Part shown: positions 1-9,022 of the stretch, piece by piece
Layout: each line of letters begins with the position of its first letter
Position numbering within the stretch: the first letter of the stretch is position 1
Translations under genes and position numbers: made by a program
The notes under the pieces: model-generated
The model's database searches: none
Told to the model about the DNA's origin: nothing
The model's input: only the letters and a program-made list of their open reading frames with translations
DNA from: Alkaliflexus imshenetskii DSM 15055
GTDB lineage: Bacteria; Bacteroidota; Bacteroidia; Bacteroidales; Marinilabiliaceae
Direction of reading: 5' to 3'
NCBI RefSeq assembly: GCF_000517065.1
Contig: NZ_KI912105.1
Location: 2,056,820 to 2,120,819, forward strand
DNA length: 64,000 nt

Positions 1-536
1 TGCCAGCAGCAAATGCCCAAACACTTAATCTTGATGTACAGAACAGCACCATACAATGGACCGGACGCAAAGTAGCCGGAAGCCACTATGGCAACATCAG
101 TTTTGAATCGGGCAGCCTGATACAACGTGACAACAGCTACAGTGGTGGTGAGTTTGTAGTAGATATGCAATCTTTGACAGTAGAAGATATAAAAGACGCA
201 CGCACCAATGCGCAATTGGCAGGTCACTTGCGTTCCGATGATTTCTTTGGCGTGGATACATACCCAAAATCAAGGCTCGTCATCCGTTCGGCAAAACAAA
301 CCACAGGTAACAATTTTGAGTTTAGCGGCAACCTTACCATAAAGGATCAAACACATCCCATCACCTTCCAGGCCGAGAGAGCAATATCCGGAGGTGCTGC
401 ACGATTCACCGGGACAATAATTGTTGACCGTTCAAAATTCAACGTACGATATGGCTCCGGAAGCTTTTTCTCAAACCTCGGTGACAACCTCATCTATGAC
501 AACTTCGACTTGAAGTTTGACGTGACATTTAAATAA
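1..536 (+). CDS. YceI family periplasmic protein, 5' end cut off by the window
   Basis: The reading frame is open from the first bases, so the true start and any signal peptide lie outside the window. About 178 residues are visible. The piece has the YceI lipocalin-like pattern: an early IQWTGRKVAGSHYG stretch, a central VEDIKDA/LAGHLRSDDFF block (YceI proteins usually read 'LxxHLxSxDFF' here), then TYPKSRLVI and a C-terminal GDNLIYDNFDLKFDVTF strand. YceI proteins are secreted beta-barrels that bind isoprenoid or amide-type lipids; the ligand here cannot be told. It ends about 275 bases before the convergent kinase gene. Family assignment is firm; the role is inference from the family. Confidence 0.88.
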   Translation, partial: PAANAQTLNLDVQNSTIQWTGRKVAGSHYGNISFESGSLIQRDNSYSGGEFVVDMQSLTVEDIKDARTNAQLAGHLRSDDFFGVDTYPKSRLVIRSAKQTTGNNFEFSGNLTIKDQTHPITFQAERAISGGAARFTGTIIVDRSKFNVRYGSGSFFSNLGDNLIYDNFDLKFDVTFK

Positions 537-543
537 TCCAGAG

Positions 544-603
544 GATTAGATGTAAGATGATTAGATTTAAGATGATTAGTTGTAAGATTTGTAGATAGAA
601 GAT
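544..603. repeat. Four 15-base degenerate tandem repeats after the YceI gene
   Basis: Four head-to-tail 15-base units: GATTAGATGTAAGAT, GATTAGATTTAAGAT, GATTAGTTGTAAGAT and a more diverged TTGTAGATAGAAGAT, beginning 8 bases after the YceI stop codon. The units have no long reading frame and no dyad symmetry. They look like slipped-strand expansion in noncoding DNA; no function is evident. Confidence 0.75.
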
Positions 604-734
604 GGATAGATATTGAGAGACGAAACAATGTGCAACGAATTAATCTTTAACAGGTTTGATGTGATTCTGTCATGAACATTGCTACTTCTACTCTATGATT
701 GAAATCTAATTATTCACATAGAGAATTATAAACA

Positions 735-783
735 AGAAAGTGCGCAAAGAGCTGTTCGTAAAAACACGCTTTGCGCACTTTCT
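735..783. terminator. Long hairpin between convergent genes, probable bidirectional terminator
   Basis: A perfect 15-base inverted repeat (735-749 with 769-783, core AAAGTGCGCAAAG) encloses a 19-base loop. It lies between the YceI stop and the 3' end of the oppositely oriented PfkB kinase, where a shared terminator is expected. There is no strong T-run on either side, so it may act as an mRNA 3'-end stabiliser instead. Confidence 0.6.
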
Positions 784-811
784 GCAATATTTTGATGAGT
801 GTCCTAAAAAC

Positions 812-1795
812 TTAGTTGTTGAGCCTTTCAATTTCAGCACGAATGGCTTCCCAGCGCGCTTCGTCCATTTTGGGGCCAATTACTTCAATCACATTGGCCG
901 ATAGCATGGCGCCAATTTGTCCGCAATGTTCAAGAGGCAAGGCATGAATCAATCCATATAAAAATCCGGCAGCATACAAATCGCCGGCACCGGTGGTGTC
1001 AACAGGTGAAGCAGGTAGAATACCAACTTTAACCACCGTGTCAATATGCTTTATCATTGAGCCTTTTTCACCCAGCTTCAACACCGCTGTTTCGCACAGG
1101 TTACCCATCCATTCCAAGGCCTCATGCCCTTCCAGACCTTGCGTAAAAGCGCGGGCTTCCTCTTCGTTGGCAAAGAGAATATCCACGTAATCGTTGACCA
1201 CACTGCGCAAAAAATCGAGGTTATCGGTCACCACATTGTAACTGGCCAAATCAAGAGAAACTTTTAATCCCTGCGCTTTAGCCTTTTTCAAAGCCTCACG
1301 AATAAGCTCCTGATTTTGTACCAGATAGCCCTCCACATGAAAGTAAGCATATCCATGAAAAAGATCCTCGGGTATATCGTTGGCAGATAATTCTACTGCC
1401 GCACCCAGACAAGTAGCAAACGTGCGTTCCGAGTCGGGAGAAATCAGAGCCATAGCCCGTCCCGATTCATTATCGCTCAACAACAACATCGGTGAGATGT
1501 TTTTGCGTTGCATGTCGTTGCGGAAAAAGGCACCCCACTCATCGCGTCCCACTTTACCAAAAAAACCGGTATTCACGCCCAGATTTGCCAGTGCATGAAT
1601 GGTATTGGCTGCAGAACCACCGGATGCCTTGCTGCTCCCGTTTTTTCCGGCCACATCAAACACTTTTCGAGCCGTGTCACTGTCAACAAGCTGCATACTC
1701 CCCTTTGGCAGTGCCAACTCATTTAACACCTGATCACTTTCGAGCCGCATCAACACATCCACCAGGGCATTACCCATTCCCAATACTCTTCTCAT
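812..1795 (-). CDS. PfkB/ribokinase-family sugar or nucleoside kinase (adenosine kinase-like)
   Basis: This 327-residue cytosolic kinase transfers phosphate from ATP to a sugar or nucleoside; Bacteroidota members are usually annotated as adenosine kinase. Visible signatures are the N-terminal GMGNALVDVLMRL strand-turn, the PfkB signature 1 region SGGSAANT (about residue 60), and signature 2 DTTGAGDLYAAGFLYG with the catalytic Asp of GAGD (about residue 265). The start is set at 1795 (MRRVLGMGN); a longer frame to 1891 adds 32 residues that do not fit the family. It is monocistronic as far as seen, facing the YceI gene. The exact substrate is not determined by the motifs visible. Confidence 0.88.
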   Translation of the reverse strand: MRRVLGMGNALVDVLMRLESDQVLNELALPKGSMQLVDSDTARKVFDVAGKNGSSKASGGSAANTIHALANLGVNTGFFGKVGRDEWGAFFRNDMQRKNISPMLLLSDNESGRAMALISPDSERTFATCLGAAVELSANDIPEDLFHGYAYFHVEGYLVQNQELIREALKKAKAQGLKVSLDLASYNVVTDNLDFLRSVVNDYVDILFANEEEARAFTQGLEGHEALEWMGNLCETAVLKLGEKGSMIKHIDTVVKVGILPASPVDTTGAGDLYAAGFLYGLIHALPLEHCGQIGAMLSANVIEVIGPKMDEARWEAIRAEIERLNN

Positions 1796-1952
1796 AATTT
1801 GCTGTTTGTCAAATTTCAGACTGCAAAGATGAAAATTTTTTCGCAAAATGAGTTGCATAATTAAATGAAAGGATATAGTTTTGCAGGGCAATTGAGAATT
1901 GTAGCCGGTTTCAATGGTTTTTGGACGTTTACAACAATTTGCAACAAAAAAT

Positions 1953-2026
1953 TCCTCAGTAGCTCAGTTGGTTAGAGCGGCGGACTGTTAATCCGTAGGT
2001 CGTAGGTTCAAGTCCTACCTGAGGAG
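1953..2026 (+). tRNA. tRNA-Asn (GTT), copy 1
   Basis: A 74-base cloverleaf: acceptor TCCTCAG pairs with CTGAGGA followed by discriminator G; D-arm AGCTCAGTTGGTTAGAGC; anticodon loop CTGTTAA with anticodon GTT at 1987-1989 on a stem closed by a G-T pair; T-arm GTAGG TTCAAGT CCTAC. CCA is not encoded. It is identical to the second copy 76 bases downstream. Confidence 0.97.
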
Positions 2027-2102
2027 CTCCCCAAAACATCCTAATGAACGATTTTGGCAGATTCAAAAGCGAATCTGAAACAAACAAGACTGATTTTCAT
2101 AC

Positions 2103-2176
2103 TCCTCAGTAGCTCAGTTGGTTAGAGCGGCGGACTGTTAATCCGTAGGTCGTAGGTTCAAGTCCTACCTGAGGAG
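2103..2176 (+). tRNA. tRNA-Asn (GTT), copy 2
   Basis: Base-for-base identical to the copy at 1953-2026, with anticodon GTT at 2137-2139. A run of six T follows two bases after the discriminator G and may help termination. The 76-base spacer is not repeated after this copy, so the pair looks like an old tandem duplication probably expressed as one transcript. Confidence 0.97.
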
Positions 2177-2378
2177 CTTTTTTATTTACCTCTCCGGAGT
2201 TTCTCACCTCAATCATTTATCACACATTCTTATCGGGTCAAAAGTGATGCTTGGATGCAAATGCTTTGCAATTCCATGTTTTCTGTCATTTACAAATTGT
2301 GTATGTTTGGATAAATTTGCTTTCTGAAGCTGCTTCGCTTTGCTTGTAAGCAATAAAAAATTCAACCTTATAATCGTC

Positions 2379-3566
2379 ATGTATAAATCATTTAGGAAAC
2401 ATCTCCAAAAAGAACTGGAAACCATTGAAGAATCAGGCCTGTTTAAAACTGAACGCATCATCACCTCGCCTCAGGGAGCTGAAATTGATGTGGCCGGATC
2501 AGGAAAATCGCTGAACTTTTGTGCCAACAACTATCTGGGGCTTTCAGCGCATCCGAGGATAATTGATGCAGCCTCACGTGCATTGCAAACACATGGTTAC
2601 GGCATGTCATCGGTACGTTTTATTTGTGGCACGCAGGACATTCATAAGGAGTTGGAGGCATCCATAGCGCGCTTTTTTGGCATGGAAGATACCATCTTAT
2701 ATGCTGCCTGTTTTGATGCCAATGGCGGCGTTTTTGAGCCACTTTTTTCAGAAGAAGATGCCATCATATCCGATGAGCTTAATCATGCCAGTATTATCGA
2801 TGGTGTGCGTTTGTGCAAGGCAGCGCGTTACCGTTATAAGCACGCGGACATGATCGATTTGGAAGAGAAACTTAAAGCCGCACAGGCGCAGCGTTTCCGA
2901 ATCATCGTAACAGATGGTGTTTTCAGCATGGATGGTGACATTGCTCCATTAAAGACCATCTGCGATTTGGCCGAACAATATGACGCGCTTGTGATGGTGG
3001 ACGACAGCCATGCAGCAGGTTTTATTGGCAAGACAGGCCGTGGAACGCATGAACACCACGATGTAATGGAACGCGTTGACATCATCACAGGGACCCTCGG
3101 CAAAGCGCTTGGCGGCGCCATGGGTGGATATACTACCGGTAAAAAAGAGATCATTGAGATGCTACGCCAGCGCTCCCGCCCATACCTGTTTAGCAACTCT
3201 CTGGCACCGGCCATTGCAGGCGCCGGACTCGAAGTGTTCAAAATGCTTGAAGAAAGCACTGCTTTGCGCGACAAACTCATGGATAACGCGGCTTATTTCA
3301 AAGCGAAAATTGAAGCTGCCGGTTTCACCATCAAACCATCCAATTCGGCCATAATTGCATTGATGTTGTACGATGCAAAACTGTCACAATCGTTTGCTGC
3401 GCGTTTACTCGAAGAGAACATTTACGTCATAGGATTTTATTATCCGGTAGTGCCCAAAGGACAAGCACGGATACGTATTCAGTTGTCGGCAGCGCACGAA
3501 AAAGAACAGCTTGACAAAGCCATTGATGCCTTTATTAAAATTGGCAAAGAGCTTGGCGTTATCTAA
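2379..3566 (+). CDS. kbl: Glycine C-acetyltransferase (2-amino-3-ketobutyrate CoA ligase)
   Basis: This 395-residue PLP enzyme of the alpha-oxoamine synthase family cleaves 2-amino-3-oxobutyrate with CoA to glycine and acetyl-CoA, the second step of threonine breakdown. The family length is about 398 residues. Visible features: N-terminal ANNYLGLSAHPRI, substrate/PLP region DELNHASIIDG, the PLP-contacting Asp/His run VMVDDSHAAGFIG, and the Schiff-base lysine in ITGTLGKALGGAMGGY. The start at 2379 (MYKSFRKHLQ) matches family N-termini; the frame opens 13 codons earlier without similarity. Threonine dehydrogenase (tdh), its usual partner, is not next to it. A strong terminator follows. Related enzymes (serine palmitoyltransferase, BioF) share the fold, but the N-terminal sequence and length favour KBL. 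Confidence 0.92.
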   Translation: MYKSFRKHLQKELETIEESGLFKTERIITSPQGAEIDVAGSGKSLNFCANNYLGLSAHPRIIDAASRALQTHGYGMSSVRFICGTQDIHKELEASIARFFGMEDTILYAACFDANGGVFEPLFSEEDAIISDELNHASIIDGVRLCKAARYRYKHADMIDLEEKLKAAQAQRFRIIVTDGVFSMDGDIAPLKTICDLAEQYDALVMVDDSHAAGFIGKTGRGTHEHHDVMERVDIITGTLGKALGGAMGGYTTGKKEIIEMLRQRSRPYLFSNSLAPAIAGAGLEVFKMLEESTALRDKLMDNAAYFKAKIEAAGFTIKPSNSAIIALMLYDAKLSQSFAARLLEENIYVIGFYYPVVPKGQARIRIQLSAAHEKEQLDKAIDAFIKIGKELGVI

Positions 3567-3620
3567 TCAGAATTCTCTATGCAGACCCATCTGACTCAAA
3601 ATTTTAAGGGTAAGTTAAAA

Positions 3621-3660
3621 GCAACAAAACCATCGGCAATCCGATGGTTTTGCTGCTTTT
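3621..3660 (+). terminator. Rho-independent terminator of kbl
   Basis: A stem of 16 pairs with one mismatch (3621-3636 with 3641-3656, core AAAACCATCGG) and a four-base CAAT loop, followed by TTTT. It begins 54 bases after the kbl stop codon. Confidence 0.85.
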
Positions 3661-3705
3661 AAGATATAGCCAATATTATTAACACGGTAACACCATTGGC
3701 AAAAA

Positions 3706-3900
3706 ATGAAAAAAGCAGATACCCATCAAGCAATCCACCTGATTCCATTTTACGGCCGCGGACGCCACATCGGTAAAGACTTTGTGTTCGAGACAGGACT
3801 AGGAGTTGGCTACAGCTGGGTATTCGAAAAGTTTGATTATTTTGATTTTAGCACCGAAACAATAAAAGAGAATAAAAATACCAAACGCGAAACCGCATAA
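3706..3900 (+). pseudogene. Short frame, probable remnant of an outer-membrane beta-barrel gene
   Basis: A 64-codon frame whose middle, HIGKDFVFETGLGVGYSW, resembles the amphipathic strands and turns of Bacteroidota outer-membrane barrel proteins ('GK.F.FE.GLG.GY'). It has no signal peptide, begins abruptly with a charged segment and ends in a lysine-rich tail, so it may be a degraded fragment of a larger gene. It sits alone between the kbl terminator and a convergent glycosyltransferase. It could instead be a chance frame. Confidence 0.3.
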
Positions 3901-3951
3901 GGCATTCGCCTCAAATTAAGATATCTGTTTTAGCAAGTCGGCACTTAACCC

Positions 3952-5073
3952 TTATTCGGGCCATATCAAACGGATAATCTTCTGGGCGTTAAAGCTGTCA
4001 AGAAAAGGTGCAACCATCTCCCACCTCTGGTCAATGTCTTCCTGTTCTATGGGTTTATGAAGGTATTCCGAAACAGTGGTGGCCCACTCCTCCTCGGTAG
4101 ATGCAATAACGCACATTGACTCCAATCCCGTATTTTTAACCATTTCGGGAGAAGCAATACAGTGCCTGCCGGCAAACAACGAAACCAGCAACTTGAGCCG
4201 TAAACCGGTGGTTTGCTTAGCAGGAAGCACAATGGCCGATGCGTTGTGAATCAGATCCAACATTTTGGCGTCGTCTGGATTACTTACCAGCTGACAATAA
4301 GGCGTCTCCAACACTCTTCGGGCCAGATCATAAGATGGCTTTTTGCCAGCAATAATAAGCGGAACCTGAAGTCGCATGCACAATTTCAGCATCGCCTCAG
4401 CTGCGTTTACATTTTCCGATACCGATAAATCGCCATGATACATTACGTAGTCACCCTTACCGGGAACAACCGACAGCTCAGTGTGCCCATGAAATGCTGT
4501 TACAAGTTGAGTGTTTGAATTGATATCCTTCCAAAACGCTGCATCGCTGCCCGAGATGGCCATAATACCCGTTGCAGATGAGAGTGAACGTTCATAACGC
4601 TTAAGACGCGCCGCTTCCACAATATAAAAGAGCTTCTTTTGCCATGACTTTTCCACATTTGCAAGGGAACTGTAATAGTGGTATTCCACGTTGTGGGCTC
4701 TCACCCACACGGTGCGACCTTTTAAGGATGGATGGTTAAGCCATGCGGTGGAATGCGTTCCCTCAAATAGGATGGGGTAATCATCCTTTGTAAGTGTATT
4801 GAGTAGCTGTCGCGAATGCCTGCTTTGAATAATATATGGCAGTGTTGAGAGCTGGCTGACAAACCCCATTCTTCGCCGGTAATAATAAACCTTTGAACAA
4901 TACTGTTTCATAATGGGCGCTTCTTCCCTGCTGTAGAGAAAACAGTGCAGTATAATGTTCACACCAGACTCATGAAGCGCTTTGATTTTGTAAAACAAAT
5001 CAATGGCACCGCCATAATTGGCCGGCCAGGGTACCGTAAATGAGACCACGTGCAAAGTCTTACTTTTTTCCAT
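3952..5073 (-). CDS. Glycosyltransferase, GT4-like (GT-B fold)
   Basis: About 373 residues with a GT-B layout. The N-terminal half opens with a strand and glycine loop (LHVVSFTVPWPANYGGAIDL), the usual acceptor-side start of GT4/GT1 enzymes. The C-terminal half has a donor-binding pattern: MYHGDLSVSENVNAAE, then LIIAGKKPS, then ASAIVLPAKQTTGLRLKLL, where the TGLRLKLL helix takes the place of the usual 'E..G.K.LE'. It likely transfers a nucleotide-sugar-derived hexose to an envelope glycan or glycolipid; donor and acceptor are unknown. The start was chosen at 5073 (MEKSKTLHVV); the frame extends 6 codons further without benefit. No glycan biosynthesis cluster surrounds it. Confidence 0.78.
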   Translation of the reverse strand: MEKSKTLHVVSFTVPWPANYGGAIDLFYKIKALHESGVNIILHCFLYSREEAPIMKQYCSKVYYYRRRMGFVSQLSTLPYIIQSRHSRQLLNTLTKDDYPILFEGTHSTAWLNHPSLKGRTVWVRAHNVEYHYYSSLANVEKSWQKKLFYIVEAARLKRYERSLSSATGIMAISGSDAAFWKDINSNTQLVTAFHGHTELSVVPGKGDYVMYHGDLSVSENVNAAEAMLKLCMRLQVPLIIAGKKPSYDLARRVLETPYCQLVSNPDDAKMLDLIHNASAIVLPAKQTTGLRLKLLVSLFAGRHCIASPEMVKNTGLESMCVIASTEEEWATTVSEYLHKPIEQEDIDQRWEMVAPFLDSFNAQKIIRLIWPE

Positions 5074-5189
5074 ATAAAACGCGCATGACAAGAGTAAAGT
5101 GTTGAAGAATTGCAGTTGTGCTGAAACACAGGTAAAAGCAATTTGTCAAAAGCAATTAAAATGCTAAGATATAAGAAAAGACCGTTTTC

Positions 5190-7517
5190 TCACAAACTTT
5201 TGGCATTTAACGGCAATTTGATAAAAAAAGTACTGCCCTTCCCCACTTCACTTTCGACCCAGATTTGACCGTTTTGCATTTTCGTAAGCTGATAACACAA
5301 TGGGAGGCCAAAACCGGTGCCTGCTTCACCTGCTGTGCCCTGTGTAGATGATGTGCTGTCAACAAAAAAAAGTCCATCGAGCACTTCCTTACGGATGCCC
5401 ACTCCATTATCCTTCACGCTGATAATGGTATGGGAGGCATCAGAGTGGGTTGCTACAATAATTTCACTGTTTGGATAGGAGAACTTAATGGCGTTGGAGA
5501 CAAGATTGCGTAAGACCGTATTCAACATGATTTCATCGGCCCAAACATAAGCCGAATCAGACACCTGTGCGCTGATATTGATGTTTTTGTTGGCGGCAAG
5601 GGGCTTCACCTGGCTTATGGCTTTTTCTACCGATGGCTTAACTGGCAACACAGAAGGGAAGTATTTCATCTTTCCGGTTTGCGACAACGCCCAGTTCAGA
5701 AGGTTTTCAATAAGCTCGAAAAGGGCATGCGCATTATTATTGAGAATGGATACGAGATAGAAATTCTCATCGTTGGTATTGCTATGAAATTGAGTGCTTA
5801 GCAACTCAAGAATACCGATAAGGTTGCCGAGGGGGTTGCGCAAGTCATGGGCAATAATGTAGAGAAACCGGTCCTTTTGTGAGTTTATCTCCTGCAATTC
5901 GGCATTTAGCTGGCGTAAAGAGTTCTCCATCTCAATATGGGAAGTTACATCTCTGGCGGCGCCAAAAAATAAGTCGCCAAACGGTGCCGAGCGCCATTCG
6001 ATGTATTTGTATGAGCCATCTTTGCATCGGTAGCGGTTGATGAAGGAAACAACAAAATTGCCCTCCAACAACTTTTTATGTTCCAATGTGGTAATATTGA
6101 TATCATCCGGATGAACAAAATCCATAAATCTACGTCCGAGTAACTCATCCAGGCTGTATCCCAAAACCCTTTCCCACTCAGGGTTTAAACGCGTGAATAC
6201 ACCTTTACTATCCGTTATGGACAACATGTCGAGCGTAAGAGAAAAAAAGTTGTCGAGCTCCTCGGTTTTCTGTCTGGCCAGGTCTTCAATGGAACGCTTC
6301 CAGCTCACATCATAAGCTGTGCCCCTTATTCTAAGGTCCGTATCCTGTTCGTCGAGGTATGTTTTAGCGTTTACTTTGAGATGAACCGGCACGCCATCCT
6401 TGCGTTGAAAGATGACTTCATGTCCATAAATTTCGCCTCGTTTTAATAACGTCGAAAAAGAAATGGCATCTTTAATAGCCTGCTCCCGGGGCATAAGCTC
6501 AGTGTATTTTCGCCCCAAAATTTCACTGATATCATATCCAAGGGTTTTTACCCACTGCTGATTCACAAAAACAAACCGTCCATCACCATCCATTTGAAAA
6601 ATAAGATCCTTTGAGTTTTCGACTAAATCTTTATAGAGCCTTTTGGATTTACTCACCTCCTCGTGTAAAAGCAGTTCTTCGGTAATATCTTGTATGGTGC
6701 CAATCATTATATCCGGCATGCCATCCAAACCAAATGTAAGCTTCCCCTTTGCGTGCATCCATCTGGTCTGGTTATCGTTCATACGAATTATGCGATATTT
6801 TTTGTTGAAGTGCTGTTTGGCGGTCAATATTTCATTATAGAAGTAATCCTGTATCATCATCCGGTCGTCTGGATGAATGATTGCAAACCAACCTTCAATA
6901 TCTTTTTTATAGCCGGAAGGCAATCCAAAAATCTCGCTCAATCCGTGGGAATTGTTCCAGTTTCCATTTGAAATGTCAAGCACATAGTATCCGAAGTTGA
7001 TAATTTTGCGTGCTTCGTTAAGGAAGTATTCGTTTTTTTTAAGTTCGTGATGGTAGCGATCCAACTCGGACACATCCTTAAGCATTAACAATGCGGCATT
7101 TCTTTCATTGATATCACTGGCATGTTCAAAAATAACCTGAATGGCTCTGTGGGGAAAGTCCAACAGATGAAATAGTACCGCATTTACATAGACCGCTTGA
7201 TTGTTGGCAACTTCATATATCATTTTGCGCATGGTTTCGCGCTCTGTTGATACCAGCAGATCTTGTATCACCCCGTCAAATCGCCCGTAATCGGTGGCAT
7301 AGAGCAATTGCTGCGCCTTATGGTTAATTTCGATTATAAAGCCCTTCTCATCGATTAACACCATGCCATAGGCATCACTTTGCCACCCTCTTTCAAAAAT
7401 GCGTTTATATGCAATAACTTTTGCCAACTCCTGCTCAAGAGTCCGAATCTCTTCGGTCAGTACTTCATAGGATTTCAGTGTTTTCATTTTACCCTTAGTA
7501 TCATGAACATTTGCCAT
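5190..7517 (-). CDS. Multi-PAS sensor histidine kinase (cytoplasmic, orphan)
   Basis: A 775-residue kinase without signal peptide or membrane segments. After a short N-terminal coiled coil, four PAS units follow at roughly residues 50-140, 165-285, 293-410 and 418-535; the second and fourth end in PAC-like TRWMHAKG and KYIEWRSAP blocks. The HisKA helix carries the H-box IIAHDLRNPLGN with the phospho-accepting His at residue 557. The HATPase domain shows the N-box LRNLVSNAIKFS, G1 DNGVGI and G2 GTGFGLPLC. No receiver domain is fused and no response regulator is adjacent, so its partner must be elsewhere. All catalytic motifs are intact. Soluble PAS domains suggest an internal signal such as redox, light or a small ligand, but which one cannot be told. 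Confidence 0.9.
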   Translation of the reverse strand: MANVHDTKGKMKTLKSYEVLTEEIRTLEQELAKVIAYKRIFERGWQSDAYGMVLIDEKGFIIEINHKAQQLLYATDYGRFDGVIQDLLVSTERETMRKMIYEVANNQAVYVNAVLFHLLDFPHRAIQVIFEHASDINERNAALLMLKDVSELDRYHHELKKNEYFLNEARKIINFGYYVLDISNGNWNNSHGLSEIFGLPSGYKKDIEGWFAIIHPDDRMMIQDYFYNEILTAKQHFNKKYRIIRMNDNQTRWMHAKGKLTFGLDGMPDIMIGTIQDITEELLLHEEVSKSKRLYKDLVENSKDLIFQMDGDGRFVFVNQQWVKTLGYDISEILGRKYTELMPREQAIKDAISFSTLLKRGEIYGHEVIFQRKDGVPVHLKVNAKTYLDEQDTDLRIRGTAYDVSWKRSIEDLARQKTEELDNFFSLTLDMLSITDSKGVFTRLNPEWERVLGYSLDELLGRRFMDFVHPDDINITTLEHKKLLEGNFVVSFINRYRCKDGSYKYIEWRSAPFGDLFFGAARDVTSHIEMENSLRQLNAELQEINSQKDRFLYIIAHDLRNPLGNLIGILELLSTQFHSNTNDENFYLVSILNNNAHALFELIENLLNWALSQTGKMKYFPSVLPVKPSVEKAISQVKPLAANKNINISAQVSDSAYVWADEIMLNTVLRNLVSNAIKFSYPNSEIIVATHSDASHTIISVKDNGVGIRKEVLDGLFFVDSTSSTQGTAGEAGTGFGLPLCYQLTKMQNGQIWVESEVGKGSTFFIKLPLNAKSL

Positions 7518-7616
7518 CTGATATTCATCTCATTCAACAGGGCTTAAGGATAATGTATGATTAAATTTCGACCATTTTATTTTCAAAGGCAACTCTAATT
7601 TTATTATATTCAGTAA

Positions 7617-7646
7617 AAAAAGCCCGGGAACAAATTCCCGGGCTTT
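7617..7646 (-). terminator. Rho-independent terminator of the GH5 gene
   Basis: A perfect 12-13 base stem (AAAGCCCGGGAA / TTCCCGGGCTTT) with loop CAAA. Read on the minus strand it is followed by a run of T and lies 28 bases after the GH5 stop codon. It separates that gene from the histidine kinase downstream. Confidence 0.92.
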
Positions 7647-7673
7647 GAGGGTTGGGGTACTATTACATTTTAA

Positions 7674-8696
7674 TTACAGTTTCTCTTTACCAAGCATCAC
7701 ATCGCGAAAGAATTTTCCGGAACGTGTAGGCGTGTAGTTCCAATCCTGAATCAACTGTGGAGACCAATCTGGATCAAAACACCAGGCTACCCATGAAATG
7801 CCTTTATCCTTAAAATATTTCATCAGTGTACGGCCATATTCTTCATCACCGATACAGGGAATGTGTGCGCCCCGATCCGTAGCCTGCATAAACCCTATTT
7901 CGGTCGCAATCACCGGATAACTATCGGCAGCAAATCCAAAATCCCGTTCCCACTGAGGCACCCAAGGCTGATTGCGCTTTTGCGGATAGGGATGACTCAC
8001 ATAAGCAATACCGGGAATTTTTAGCGGTGCATACATCAACGGAGTTAAATCATATGCCCAGTTAAATCCTGCTACCAGCGGAATGGCATGAGGACTGTTG
8101 GCTCTGATTACCGCAATGATGTCGATGACGATTTCGCTCCATTGCTCCCAGGTAAGAGTGCCGAGCTGGTCTGAGAATGTGGTGGGCTCATTAAACACCT
8201 CATAAAGAGCAACTATTGGCTCATTGGCATATCGACGTGCAACAATATACCAGAACTCCATAGTTTCTTTAAGTGTGGTGTTATACATTTCGTGTTGAAA
8301 AAGACCGGTACGCAGGTTTCCGATGGAGTGCCAATCGATAATCAGGTAGAGGTTGTACTCGCGAGCCCACTCCACGGCCTGATCGATCAGTCGCAGATAA
8401 TCCTCTGTGCCTCGTGAACGCCAAGCACTGGGATGCACCGGAAGGCGCACAATATTTGAACCCCAGTCACGCGCTTCCTTAAAAAGATTTTTTTTCCATT
8501 GACCTTCCTTAACCAACCGGTCGGGGTCAGCCAGGTTAATTCCCTGAAAAATTATCGTTTCACCTTTATCATTAACAAAACGATTGCCCTCAACTGATAT
8601 GCGAGGCAGGGTTTTGTTGCTCTGTCCGAAAGCTGAAAGTGTCAGACTTAGGAACAGGCAACCCATAAAAAATAGAATGCGCTTACTTGTGTTCAT
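7674..8696 (-). CDS. Secreted glycoside hydrolase family 5 (cellulase-like endoglucanase)
   Basis: A 340-residue enzyme with an N-terminal signal peptide (hydrophobic residues 7-22, SAFGQ cleavage region). The GH5 barrel shows the usual order: FQGINLADPD, SNIVRLPVHP (strand 2 arginine), YLIIDWHSIGN, the acid/base Glu170 in YEVFNEPTTF, HPYP before strand 7, and the nucleophile Glu266 in VIATEIGFM. Both catalytic glutamates are present, so it should retain beta-glycosidic bonds during hydrolysis; cellulose, glucan or mannan cannot be separated by sight. No carbohydrate-binding module or sorting domain is attached. It is a single-gene unit with its own terminator, and there are no SusC/SusD genes nearby. 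Confidence 0.9.
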   Translation of the reverse strand: MNTSKRILFFMGCLFLSLTLSAFGQSNKTLPRISVEGNRFVNDKGETIIFQGINLADPDRLVKEGQWKKNLFKEARDWGSNIVRLPVHPSAWRSRGTEDYLRLIDQAVEWAREYNLYLIIDWHSIGNLRTGLFQHEMYNTTLKETMEFWYIVARRYANEPIVALYEVFNEPTTFSDQLGTLTWEQWSEIVIDIIAVIRANSPHAIPLVAGFNWAYDLTPLMYAPLKIPGIAYVSHPYPQKRNQPWVPQWERDFGFAADSYPVIATEIGFMQATDRGAHIPCIGDEEYGRTLMKYFKDKGISWVAWCFDPDWSPQLIQDWNYTPTRSGKFFRDVMLGKEKL

Positions 8697-9022
8697 CTGT
8701 ATAGAATTTGTTTTACATATTCAGTGTAGATACTTTACGTGCCTTGAGTACCAATAGAAAACCGAAAATCACATTGTTAAAAATGTTTGGCTATCCAATC
8801 ATTCAAAAGTATGAAGAGCACGGAGTTGGATTAAGTGTATCATCAACACTAATACAAATATATAAACAATCTACATTTTTTTACAAGATGTTTTTAATTT
8901 TAACACATTGGGTGGTTGCAAAATTGTTCTGAAATATGTCAGGATTGACTCTTGGATATGCATAGAATCCACACTCTGGCTAAAAGAACTCTAACCTCTA
9001 ATTGCTTTAGATTGCAATGGTT
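8697..9022. other. Intergenic region upstream of the GH5 gene
   Basis: These 326 bases hold no convincing gene; a 74-codon plus-strand frame (8708-8932) has no recognisable features. On the minus strand, TATATTTG (8862-8855) fits the Bacteroidota -7 element TAnnTTTG, with a TTG (8886-8884) about 21 bases upstream. This is a possible promoter for the GH5 gene with a leader of about 150 bases. Nothing else is evident. Confidence 0.35.

Noticed and set aside
8708-8932. 74-codon plus-strand frame upstream of the GH5 gene
   Set aside because: No recognisable domain or signal and poor codon character; left as intergenic.
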